A stretch of DNA of 64,000 nucleotides from an uncultured bacterium (lineage in GTDB: Bacteria > Bdellovibrionota_C > UBA2361 > JANWWW01). Position 1 is the stretch's first letter. Each line of letters starts with the position of its first letter. The translations under genes were made by a program, and so were the position numbers. Under the pieces are notes generated by a model. The model was not told the origin of the DNA. It searched no databases and was given only the letters and a program-made list of their open reading frames with translations. Location: positions 1 to 64,000 of the forward strand of contig CALHSA010000003.1 of NCBI GenBank assembly GCA_938038205.1, read 5' to 3'. This document shows, one piece after another, positions 1 through 7,938 of this stretch.

Positions 1-156
1 AACGAACTCAGATAATAAGACCTCAAATTTTTCGTCACTCAGTAAAGTAGTCTGAATTTTCATCGAGGTCCCTTCATTTTTAATAACGACTCCAAGCTGT
101 CTTAGGTAATCTGAGACCTTGCTAAGAATCTGTTCGTAATTAGGCTCAAGAATCAT
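1..156 (-). CDS. Unknown protein, N-terminal 52 residues (gene runs off the window)
   Basis: An open minus-strand frame starts at an ATG (154-156) and runs without a stop through position 1, so only the N-terminus is present. The visible peptide begins MILEPNYEQILSKVSDYL and is mostly charged and helical. I recognise no family. It is divergent from rpmJ, with about 80 very AT-rich bases between the two starts. That it is a gene rests on the open frame, the ATG and the divergent layout only. Confidence 0.5.
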   Translation of the reverse strand, partial: MILEPNYEQILSKVSDYLRQLGVVIKNEGTSMKIQTTLLSDEKFEVLLSEFV

Positions 157-225
157 GAAACAATACGAATGTCGGATTTATTTATTTTTTTTTAAACAAA
201 ATTTCTAAAATCAAACATATTTTTC

Positions 226-231
226 TATAAT
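226..231 (+). promoter_or_regulatory. Minus-10 box of rpmJ, leaderless arrangement
   Basis: A perfect TATAAT ends 6 nt before the GTG of rpmJ. A transcript starting about 7 nt downstream of the box would begin at or next to the start codon. No Shine-Dalgarno sequence is visible and the minus-35 region is weak. The promoter role is inferred from sequence alone. Confidence 0.55.
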
Positions 232-237
232 AAAAAC

Positions 238-354
238 GTGAAGGTTAAGTCATCAATAAAACGTAGGGGGCCAGACTGTTATATTGTTAGAAGAAGAGGT
301 AGGTTATATGTTTACTCGAAAAAAAATCCAAAGTTTAAACAAAGACAGGGTTGA
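238..354 (+). CDS. rpmJ: 50S ribosomal protein L36 (zinc-free form)
   Basis: A 38-residue protein begins [10 protein letters not shown] and ends NPKFKQRQG, the typical start and C-terminal signature of L36, a small late-assembling protein of the large ribosomal subunit. The start is GTG. The zinc-binding CxxC...C...H set is mostly lost: one Cys remains, and the other Cys and His positions carry Gly, Tyr and Phe, so this is a C-minus (zinc-independent) L36. It is normally found in the spc operon or before rpsM; here it leads a run with a GNAT-like gene and uvrB/uvrC. Its stop (TGA) overlaps the TTG start of the next gene. Confidence 0.93.
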   Translation: MKVKSSIKRRGPDCYIVRRRGRLYVYSKKNPKFKQRQG

Positions 355-719
355 AGTGGTTAAGTAACAGATATTTACGTAGAGTATATAAATCACCTTA
401 CTTTTCGCCTGGGATACTAGATGCTTCTAATTTGCGAATCTTCAGGTTGGCTAATATCTCATTCTGTGCACTTATAGGGTCTACTGTATTTGATATTGGT
501 TACGTATTCACAAATGCAAAATTTAGGAACAGACAAAATGCATACTTTTTGATTAAAAAAATTTTAAGAGTTTGTAAGGGAGAGGTTTTTGCACAGGTTG
601 CCTCCGTAAACTTAGCGAGTTTAGCTCTCTTTACAAAGTTAGGGTTTAAATTAAGCAGGGTTCTATACGGGTATCATGGCCCCTTTCCTACATACGAATT
701 AGTCAAAAATGAAAGGTAA
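351..719 (+). CDS. GNAT-like N-acetyltransferase, short
   Basis: This 122-residue protein has the second half of a GNAT fold: a basic stretch followed by a helix (residues ~55-72, the acetyl-CoA pyrophosphate loop region), then the pattern [17 protein letters not shown] (~83-99), which matches the family's N..S..L(F/Y)..(L/C)GF motif. The first strands are short or diverged. It starts with TTG, and TTGA overlaps the rpmJ stop, suggesting translational coupling. Its end overlaps uvrB by 11 nt. The substrate is unknown. A ribosomal-protein acetylation role would be a guess from the rpmJ neighbour only. Confidence 0.65.
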   Translation: MKWLSNRYLRRVYKSPYFSPGILDASNLRIFRLANISFCALIGSTVFDIGYVFTNAKFRNRQNAYFLIKKILRVCKGEVFAQVASVNLASLALFTKLGFKLSRVLYGYHGPFPTYELVKNER

Positions 720-2682
720 GTTTCTTACTTTAGAATCTCCTTACGCTCCCGCTGGAGATCAACCAAGAGGCATTAGAGAATTAGTTGAGTATATTAACAA
801 AGGAATTAAGTACATTACACTGCTTGGTATAACAGGAAGCGGAAAAACATTTACAATTGCTAATGTATTAGCTCAAGTTCAAAGAAGCGCGTTGATTCTC
901 TCGCCAAACAAAACTTTGGCTTCCCAGTTATATAATGAATTCAAAAGCTTTTTCCCAGAGTCTGAGGTACATTTTTTTATAAGTTACTACGATTACTACA
1001 GACCAGAGGCATACATACCAGCGACTGACACTTATCTTGAAAAAGAAGCCCTGATAAATGAGGAGATTGATTCGCTCAGACATGCAGCAACAGTAGCACT
1101 TCTTGAGGGGAATGTTTCAATCATAGTTGCATCCGTAAGTGCAATCTATGGAATTGGAGCACCAGAAGATTATGTAAGAAGTAGACTTGTTTTAAGGGTA
1201 AAGGATAAAGTCAACAGGGAGGAACTTTTGACAACCTTAACTAACCAACTTCTTTATAAAAGAGCTACAGACGATTTATCTAGAGGAGTTTTCAGATTGA
1301 TGGGTGAATGTTTAGAGGTTGTCCCAAGTCATGAAAAAGAGAAAGCATATAGATTTGTTTTTTTTGGTGATCAAATTGAGTCTATTCAAGTTATTGACTC
1401 ATTAACAAAAGCTAGAATTAAAGAAGTTGAGGAGGGTGTAATTTACCCAGCGAGTCACTTTGCAACACCAATGGATGTTATCAAACAAGCCTGCAAGGAG
1501 ATTAAGGAAGAGTTGTTCTCAAGGGTTGCAGAATTAAAGTCGCAAGGGAAATTTCTAGAGGCTGAGAGATTAGAGAGTCGAACACTTTATGATATAGCTT
1601 TACTCGAGGAAAATGGCACCTGTGTAGGAATTGAGAACTATAGCAGATACCTATCCAGAAGGAAGGCTGGAGAGCCCCCTATCACTCTGATCGATTATTT
1701 TCCAAAAAATTTCATAACAATAATTGACGAGAGTCACGTATCCATCCCCCAGTTAAGAGGAATGTACGAGGGCGACAGATCAAGAAAGCAAACTTTAGTG
1801 GATTTCGGCTTTCGATTGCCAAGTGCGCTTGATAATAGACCTTTAAAATTTGAGGAATTTATGAGCAAAATAGGCCAAACAATTTTTGTCTCAGCTACTC
1901 CGGGTGATTTCGAACTAGAAAAAAGTAAACCTTACATTGTTGAGCTAATTAACAGGCCAACTGGGATAACAGATCCTATAGTTGAGGTACGTCCGGCATT
2001 GGGTCAGGTAAAAGATTGTTTACTAGAGGTGCAAAAAGAGATTCAGTTAGGTGGTAAAGTACTAGTTTTAACAACAACTAAAAAGCTTGCTGAAGAACTT
2101 GCTAAGCACTTTAGACAAAAGAATATAAGAGCTCGTTACTTACACTCAGACCTTAACGCAGTAGAGCGTTATGAAATACTTATGGCTCTAAATGATGATA
2201 TTATAGATGTTATAATTGGTATAAATCTTTTAAGGGAGGGTCTAGATCTCGTTAAGGTAAGTCTGGTTTGTATCCTCGATGCTGATAAAGAAGGATTTTT
2301 AAGATCTTCCAAAAGTTTAATTCAGATAATTGGTAGAGCGGCAAGGAATTTAAGAGGTCGAGCTATTCTTTATGCGGATAAAGTTACAAAGGCGATTAAA
2401 GAAGCGGTTAATGAGACAAATAGAAGGCGGCAAATTCAAATTAGATTTAACGAATCCCGTGGTATTAAGCCTCAACCAGTAAAATCAAAAGACCTGGTTA
2501 ATTTTTTTAGATCAAGTGATGAACATCACATCACCTTAGATCGTGAGTATAATTTAAATCGAATAAAAGAGCTTGAGGAGCAAATGTTGAAAGCAGCAAA
2601 AGAGTATAGGTTTGAGGAAGCATTAAAATTGAGAGATGAGCTAACTAGGCTGAAATCCAAGTTAATTCATGAAACTAGCTGA
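709..2682 (+). CDS. uvrB: Excinuclease ABC subunit B (UvrB)
   Basis: UvrB is the damage-verifying helicase-like subunit of nucleotide excision repair; it is loaded by UvrA and then recruits UvrC. At 657 residues the protein is of normal length. Walker A GITGSGKT is at residues 40-47, the DNA-wedging beta-hairpin with YYDYYRPEAY at ~93-102, the DESH helicase box at ~340, a C-terminal helicase domain with an IGRAARN motif, and a C-terminal UVR coiled-coil (about 615-650) that binds UvrC. It overlaps the upstream gene by 11 nt and uvrC by 14 nt, so uvrB and uvrC are very likely co-translated. uvrA is not in the window. Confidence 0.98.
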   Translation: MKGKFLTLESPYAPAGDQPRGIRELVEYINKGIKYITLLGITGSGKTFTIANVLAQVQRSALILSPNKTLASQLYNEFKSFFPESEVHFFISYYDYYRPEAYIPATDTYLEKEALINEEIDSLRHAATVALLEGNVSIIVASVSAIYGIGAPEDYVRSRLVLRVKDKVNREELLTTLTNQLLYKRATDDLSRGVFRLMGECLEVVPSHEKEKAYRFVFFGDQIESIQVIDSLTKARIKEVEEGVIYPASHFATPMDVIKQACKEIKEELFSRVAELKSQGKFLEAERLESRTLYDIALLEENGTCVGIENYSRYLSRRKAGEPPITLIDYFPKNFITIIDESHVSIPQLRGMYEGDRSRKQTLVDFGFRLPSALDNRPLKFEEFMSKIGQTIFVSATPGDFELEKSKPYIVELINRPTGITDPIVEVRPALGQVKDCLLEVQKEIQLGGKVLVLTTTKKLAEELAKHFRQKNIRARYLHSDLNAVERYEILMALNDDIIDVIIGINLLREGLDLVKVSLVCILDADKEGFLRSSKSLIQIIGRAARNLRGRAILYADKVTKAIKEAVNETNRRRQIQIRFNESRGIKPQPVKSKDLVNFFRSSDEHHITLDREYNLNRIKELEEQMLKAAKEYRFEEALKLRDELTRLKSKLIHETS

Positions 2683-4303
2683 TCTAAAAAAGATAGCTAA
2701 AAACTTACCCTCTGGGCCTGGGGTATATTTGTTTAAAAGCGCTGACGGAACCACCCTTTACATAGGTAAAGCGTCAAACCTAAGAAATAGAGTTTTACAG
2801 TATTTTGCCGGGAAAGATCCGCGACCTCATATCCAGTTCCTTGTTAAAAAAGTTGATAATCTGATCTATTTTGAGACTGATTCCCCAGAGTCAGCTGTTA
2901 TTTTAGAGCGAGATCTGATAAAAAAATATCAACCTTGCTACAACATTAAAGAGAAAGACGATAGCGGAAATGTTCATATATCTATTGACTTAACGGCAGA
3001 TTGGCCATATTTTCAAATTACAAATAATCCTAAACCTGGGAATGGTAAATTTTTTTTTGGCCCACTTCCCTCAAAACAGGTTGCAAAACGTTTAATTGAG
3101 GGGATTCGATTAGCGTACCCAATCCGAAATTGCCCAGACTCTATATTTCATAATCGCATCAGACCATGCATTGAGTATGAATTAGGTAGATGTTTAGGTC
3201 CTTGCGTCTTGAATGTTCCAAAAGAGGAGTATCTTAATTTAATCGAAAAAAGTATCTCGACATTACGGCGCGAAAACACTGAAGTGATTGAGATACTAAG
3301 TGAAAAATTGAATCAAGCTGCGCAAGAATTAAAGTTTGAGGATTGTATTGTTTACAGAAGTGTCATTGAGTCATTTACGAACTATGCCAGTAAGGGTTAT
3401 TTTCACCGAGGTGAAAAATTCGACTTTATAAGCGGAGTTTTTGAAGGTGAAAAGTTCTTGCTCACGATCTTGAGTGTAATTGGTACAAAAATAGTTGATA
3501 TTCAAGTAAGCCCCCTATCTTTAGTTGATTATGTGTCAGTGGACCGATTTTTAGAGCATCATTATGGAAAAATAGGTGAACTCCCAGCCTGTATTTACGT
3601 GGATCCAGATCTGAAAGTCGATACTTTAATGCTTGAGTGTTTCATCTACAACCAATCTCAACACAGAGTTGAGGTTAAATCCGCGGAGAATTTATCTCAA
3701 CCACACATGCAATTAATTAAATTAGCTAAGAGTCATGCAATTCAGTATCTTAAAAGTTCTCATTACTCAAAAGTTGACTATCAAGTGCTAGCGGAAAAAA
3801 TCAAGTCAACCCTTGGATTATCTCAGACACCTGTTAGGATAGAATGCTTAGATGTATCTAATTTTGGAGACTGGGGAATCTCGGCGGGATTCTCGGTATT
3901 CGTGGCCGGAGAACCAAAATTAGACGAATACATTATACTAAAACTAAAACAAAGGCGACGAGACGATTATGCATCGATTCAACAAGCCATAAATCTTAGA
4001 GTTCATAAAGAAAAACCTTTATTTGATCTTTTAGTAATTGACGGCGGGTACAGTCACCTTGAAGTTGCGTTAAAAACCTTTGAAAAACTTAGTCTTAATA
4101 TCCCAGTTGTTGCAATCGCAAAAAAGAGAGAAAAAGCTAGCTTTGATCGTTTGTACCTTCCTGGCAGAAAGGATCCTGTGATTTTACAAGATGGTTCTTT
4201 ACTTCATTCTTTCTTTGCGAGTCTCAGAGATGAAGCCCATAGACTGGCGAATACATTTACCCGATACTTAAAAAAACGCTCTCTACGAAGTGAATTAAGA
4301 TGA
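2669..4303 (+). CDS. uvrC: Excinuclease ABC subunit C, lacking the C-terminal HhH region
   Basis: UvrC makes both incisions around a lesion. The N-terminal GIY-YIG nuclease is intact (GVYLF near residue 18, LYIGKA near 30), a UVR motif lies at ~205-240, and the C-terminal RNase H-like nuclease keeps its acids (ECLDVSN, VIDGG) and the RDEAHR histidine motif. The protein ends after 544 residues, about 15 residues past RDEAHR. Family members usually continue with a tandem helix-hairpin-helix domain of some 60-70 residues, which is absent here. The stop codon overlaps the next ATG (ATGA), and the following gene does not encode the missing domain. Confidence 0.96.
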   Translation: MKLADLKKIAKNLPSGPGVYLFKSADGTTLYIGKASNLRNRVLQYFAGKDPRPHIQFLVKKVDNLIYFETDSPESAVILERDLIKKYQPCYNIKEKDDSGNVHISIDLTADWPYFQITNNPKPGNGKFFFGPLPSKQVAKRLIEGIRLAYPIRNCPDSIFHNRIRPCIEYELGRCLGPCVLNVPKEEYLNLIEKSISTLRRENTEVIEILSEKLNQAAQELKFEDCIVYRSVIESFTNYASKGYFHRGEKFDFISGVFEGEKFLLTILSVIGTKIVDIQVSPLSLVDYVSVDRFLEHHYGKIGELPACIYVDPDLKVDTLMLECFIYNQSQHRVEVKSAENLSQPHMQLIKLAKSHAIQYLKSSHYSKVDYQVLAEKIKSTLGLSQTPVRIECLDVSNFGDWGISAGFSVFVAGEPKLDEYIILKLKQRRRDDYASIQQAINLRVHKEKPLFDLLVIDGGYSHLEVALKTFEKLSLNIPVVAIAKKREKASFDRLYLPGRKDPVILQDGSLLHSFFASLRDEAHRLANTFTRYLKKRSLRSELR

Positions 4304-5187
4304 CTTATTACTCGATCTTTCAAGAAAAAAAGCCAACAAAATACCTACTTAACAAGTACAGTTCCCCTGGGGAAATTTTACAAAATTTAAATGAGGTTTT
4401 TTTTGATATTGCTATTTATGGATGTAGTTTTACTGCCTTTCACTTGGCATACATACTGGCAAAAAACAATCTTTCAGTCTTAGTTATTTTTAATAAAAAC
4501 TTAAAATATGCTCCTATAATAATGTGTAATCCGGCTTTTCTCTCTGGTTTTTGTAGAAAAGTCTTTTTTCTAAAAGTTGAAAATAGGTATCAAGATTTCA
4601 ATCCTGAACAATCAGTTGGAGAGTGTACGCATTATTATCTAGAGTACCCTCGCCTGAGTACGGACATGGCAATAACCGCAATGGACGAAGGAACTAATCT
4701 TCTTCCAAACACTGAACTTTTAACATTCAAGGAGGAAAATGATAGAGTGATTGTTTCCTTAAAATACTCTAACCAAGAATTCACATTAACTTGTAGAACT
4801 CTTATCTTAAATTGGTATATACCTTCATCAGCGTCCCGAGAGCTTTTCAGTTTTATGAGTTATCAAAAAGCTAACTTTAGTCTAGGAAGTAATATCTTAG
4901 GCAAGGATTTTTTAGTCTTAAACCGTGGAACTGAAACAGAAATTTACGTAAATGATCATTTGGGTGAGTTTATATCTTTTGATATTAAAAGGAATTTAAT
5001 CAAGTCACGAGTTTGGGTCTTGAATGAGTCGAATCCATTAAGTGTTGCAAAAAAAATTTTAAGCCATAGTAATTTTTCGACAGCGCTACCGTCAATTCTT
5101 TCAGGCTCTTATTTTCGTTGGATAAAAAAAACTGATAATATGATACGCTTAGTAAGTATTATTGAAGAATGCGGCTTGTTATTTTAA
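4300..5187 (+). CDS. Unknown protein with a degenerate Rossmann-like N-terminus
   Basis: A 295-residue protein translationally coupled to uvrC (ATGA overlap). Residues ~36-66 (DIAIYGCSFTAFHLAYILAK, then a strand ending VLVIF) have the beta-alpha-beta layout of an FAD/NAD-binding dinucleotide fold, with the glycine motif degraded to GxSxTA. The rest resembles the strand-rich substrate domain of FAD-dependent oxidoreductases only in secondary structure, and I see no second FAD motif. It may have lost cofactor binding. The function is unknown; the position between repair and flagellar genes gives no clear clue. Confidence 0.6.
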   Translation: MTYYSIFQEKKPTKYLLNKYSSPGEILQNLNEVFFDIAIYGCSFTAFHLAYILAKNNLSVLVIFNKNLKYAPIIMCNPAFLSGFCRKVFFLKVENRYQDFNPEQSVGECTHYYLEYPRLSTDMAITAMDEGTNLLPNTELLTFKEENDRVIVSLKYSNQEFTLTCRTLILNWYIPSSASRELFSFMSYQKANFSLGSNILGKDFLVLNRGTETEIYVNDHLGEFISFDIKRNLIKSRVWVLNESNPLSVAKKILSHSNFSTALPSILSGSYFRWIKKTDNMIRLVSIIEECGLLF

Positions 5188-5795
5188 TTTCGATTCTAGT
5201 CTTAGTTATTTTTATTTTTGTATTTGAATTACCCTCAAGTAATTCCCATACTAATGTATCTTTGCAGGAACAAAAAAAGATTGAATTTAAAGCAGAGCCT
5301 CCTGAACTTTCTGATCAAGAATTTGAAGCGAAGGCAAATATAATTCAAGAAGGTATGAGCTTTAAGCAAAATCCCCCGGATAACTTAATCTCTGAACCGA
5401 ATATTGACGTGAATCAATTAGCTAAAACCCACAGATTAATGATCGAGGCTAGAGATTCTTTCTTCAAAACATTAATTCAGGACTTAAGAAAAAATTTCTC
5501 TCCAATGGAAAACTTAGATATTCTTGTTGCAATTAGGGACTCTTTGGAAAAGTATAGGGAGCAAAGGGAGTTATTAAAGCAGAGAGCAAGAGAGGTTCTA
5601 AGACTTCATGAAACTCAAGACCCAAAGTTATTTGAAAAGGCTACTCAATACCGAAATGAAAGAAATGAGTATTACAAAACCCTTTCTGTAAGCATTAGAA
5701 ACTATCTTTTGGAGAAAGGTTGGAAAACTGATCAAGTTGACTTAGCAATAAGCTTATTTGAGAAGCACCTAGAAAACCAGAGGTTGGTCTTTTAG
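5169..5795 (+). CDS. Unknown membrane-anchored helical protein
   Basis: A 208-residue protein starting with a strongly hydrophobic segment (residues 3-20) followed directly by a polar stretch, consistent with an N-terminal membrane anchor or signal peptide. The remainder is highly charged and helical (about residues 75-200), with coiled-coil-like Lys/Glu/Arg patterning. The ATG lies 18 nt inside the previous gene. It precedes fliK by 27 bp, so it may be a periplasmic accessory of the flagellar locus, but no known flagellar family is recognisable. Confidence 0.6.
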   Translation: MRLVILISILVLVIFIFVFELPSSNSHTNVSLQEQKKIEFKAEPPELSDQEFEAKANIIQEGMSFKQNPPDNLISEPNIDVNQLAKTHRLMIEARDSFFKTLIQDLRKNFSPMENLDILVAIRDSLEKYREQRELLKQRAREVLRLHETQDPKLFEKATQYRNERNEYYKTLSVSIRNYLLEKGWKTDQVDLAISLFEKHLENQRLVF

Positions 5796-5822
5796 CATAA
5801 TTTTTGATCTTAGTTCTTATGT

Positions 5823-7292
5823 GTGAAAATTATTCCGGTTAATTACTACAGAGGTAATGATGAATTAAACCTGGACTCTGGTGATAGCTTAACTGATATC
5901 AATTTAAGCACTTTACTGGGAGAGTTTTTTCAAAATCTTTGTTGCTATTTTAATCCAGGTAAAAATCCTCTGGAGTTTTATTCAAGATTTGAAACGACGT
6001 TGACTACTAATACGCAAAAACCAAATGAGGAAACGGGAACACAAATAAGGGACTATGATACCCTTGTCAGAGACGTAATTTGCCTGGAATTTGCGTATCA
6101 AGATCAGACGAGCGAAGAGAATTTAGAATATGCATTAAATCTGGGAATACCTTTTAAAGAGCTTGAAAACCAAAAGATACTCAAAACCGATCCAAAAGAT
6201 ATTGTTAGACTGCACCAAAATGAAAAAGACTCGTTAGGGAGTAACCGAGTAAATCACAGCTTAGAAATAGATAAAATAACTTATGGAGATAATGGAGTGT
6301 ATGATAATACTTTTAATGTTTCGATATTACCCTCTGAATCGAATACTAATCTTCTAGCTGAGGTTTTACAAAATCAACTAACAGCAATTAAGCAAGCTAA
6401 CAGTTTGGATAGCAGTAAATATGAGACTCCTGAGCAAACGAATCCTACAAAAATTGAAACTGCGCTAAAAAACTTTATAGGAGTTGAAATTGAGCAAAAG
6501 AGTGCTCAAAGAGTTCAACTTGAGCACAAAAACCTCAGCCAAATTGAGCAAATTGAAAAAAAAATAGAAAATTTAACGCCTAAAAGCATACTTATTCAAA
6601 CACCAGTGTTCAGAGTCGATCTCGATAAAGATTTTAAACCGAAGAATTCAAACATAAGTGTATCCCAGCATTATTCCCGACCTATTGATGATTGTAACAT
6701 CTATAGCTTCTTACCTGTAATGCAAATCAAAAACAGTAAGTACGCTGCTTTTTACGACTTTAATAAAGAGGAAAATTCAAATCCAGATATGGAATTCGAA
6801 ACTTTAAAATCCGAACTTGAAATAAAGTATGATTCTGGTCAGGATTCCGTAGTTGAGGATAGTAGCGGTAACATAGGAATATATGCTAAAACAACTAACT
6901 ACCATGTAGGTGGGCTCGATAATGAGAGAATTCTTTCTGAGGATATCAGTAATTTTCAATCATACTTTGAAATAAAAGATAAGATTTATGATTCAATACT
7001 TAAAACTACCTTTGACCTAGATCATTTAACCCAGGTACATGCAAGGTTAAATATAGATGTTGGATCAGTTAAGCTGATTAAAATGTCGATTATCGACGGA
7101 GTACTTGAGGTAAGCATGTTTACAGAAAATTTAAGTCTTAAAGCACTATTGGAGAATGACAAAGATGAGCTTTTAAAGAAGCTAGAAAAACGTGGTATTA
7201 AACAAATTAAATTTGAATTTAGCGAGGAAAAATTTTCTAGACTAGATGTGGCTCAAAATTTGCATATTAATAATTTATCTAAATATGAGTAA
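5823..7292 (+). CDS. fliK: Flagellar hook-length control protein FliK-like
   Basis: FliK is exported as a ruler that sets hook length and switches export specificity. This 489-residue protein has a long low-complexity, charged N-terminal region typical of FliK rulers and a C-terminal Flg_hook-like domain (about 400-475) with the pattern L..VHARLNIDVGSVKL...DG.L.V..., then a helix with repeated leucines. Sequence identity to FliK is low, as usual in this family. The gene order fliK-flgD-flgE is common and supports the call. The start is GTG. FlgD begins within its last codons. Confidence 0.75.
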   Translation: MKIIPVNYYRGNDELNLDSGDSLTDINLSTLLGEFFQNLCCYFNPGKNPLEFYSRFETTLTTNTQKPNEETGTQIRDYDTLVRDVICLEFAYQDQTSEENLEYALNLGIPFKELENQKILKTDPKDIVRLHQNEKDSLGSNRVNHSLEIDKITYGDNGVYDNTFNVSILPSESNTNLLAEVLQNQLTAIKQANSLDSSKYETPEQTNPTKIETALKNFIGVEIEQKSAQRVQLEHKNLSQIEQIEKKIENLTPKSILIQTPVFRVDLDKDFKPKNSNISVSQHYSRPIDDCNIYSFLPVMQIKNSKYAAFYDFNKEENSNPDMEFETLKSELEIKYDSGQDSVVEDSSGNIGIYAKTTNYHVGGLDNERILSEDISNFQSYFEIKDKIYDSILKTTFDLDHLTQVHARLNIDVGSVKLIKMSIIDGVLEVSMFTENLSLKALLENDKDELLKKLEKRGIKQIKFEFSEEKFSRLDVAQNLHINNLSKYE

Positions 7293-7923
7293 TAAAATTG
7301 AAAGTTTAATCAACCACTTAAATGGTCCTTCTGATTTGGGTGTAAAAAAGAATTCAGCTCAGGAAACAAAGGACCAGTTTCTTCAAATGCTGATTGCTCA
7401 ATTGAAAAATCAGGATCCATTAAACCCAGTTTCAAATGATCGTTTTGCGGTTGATTTAGCGACTTTTAGCCAGCTTGAACAATTGATTTCAATTAATGAA
7501 AAAATTTCATCAAATGATAGTGGCTTAAACCTATCAGCTAGTTTATTAGGTAAAACTATAATTCTAAAGGATCAAACCTTTACTGTTCAGAATGGTTCGC
7601 TCCAAGAGGGTATATTCATTGACGTACCAAAACAGTACGAAAGTATTAAGGTTTCAGTGCTTGATAAATTCGGTAGAGAGGTATACCAAAGCACTCTTAA
7701 TGACTTCAGGGTTGGGAAAAACCTGGTTTCCCTAGAATCTTTGGATCTACCGGACGGTGAGTATACTATTACAGTTCAGGGAATCAAATCTGGTAATTTT
7801 GAAAACTTAAAATCCTCTCCGGCGATTACGATCTATGGACTAATTCCAGGCGCAGAGCCTAAATTCATTGGAGGCAACAGGGAAATTTCGCTAAAAGACA
7901 TTGATCAAATTTGGAGTATTTAA
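7285..7923 (+). CDS. flgD: Flagellar hook assembly scaffold FlgD
   Basis: FlgD caps the growing hook and allows FlgE subunits to assemble. The N-terminal region has the family signature QFLQMLIAQLKNQDPLNP (~29-46) followed by FSQLEQL. The C-terminal half carries the FlgD Tudor/Ig-like region with DKFGREVY and the DGEYTITVQG strand. I chose the ATG at 7285, giving MSNKIESL and 212 residues, rather than an earlier in-frame start at 7246 that would add 13 hydrophobic residues inside fliK. It overlaps the fliK end by 8 nt. Confidence 0.93.
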   Translation: MSNKIESLINHLNGPSDLGVKKNSAQETKDQFLQMLIAQLKNQDPLNPVSNDRFAVDLATFSQLEQLISINEKISSNDSGLNLSASLLGKTIILKDQTFTVQNGSLQEGIFIDVPKQYESIKVSVLDKFGREVYQSTLNDFRVGKNLVSLESLDLPDGEYTITVQGIKSGNFENLKSSPAITIYGLIPGAEPKFIGGNREISLKDIDQIWSI

Positions 7924-7938
7924 AAATAGATTTAAGCT

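Noticed and set aside
4240-4420. Frameshift explaining the short UvrC
   Set aside because: No helix-hairpin-helix remnant is seen in the following frames; the downstream gene opens with a different protein and the ATGA overlap looks designed for coupling.
7246-7284. Longer FlgD start 13 residues upstream
   Set aside because: The extra residues are hydrophobic, lie inside fliK and do not match the family; the ATG at 7285 gives the normal N-terminus.
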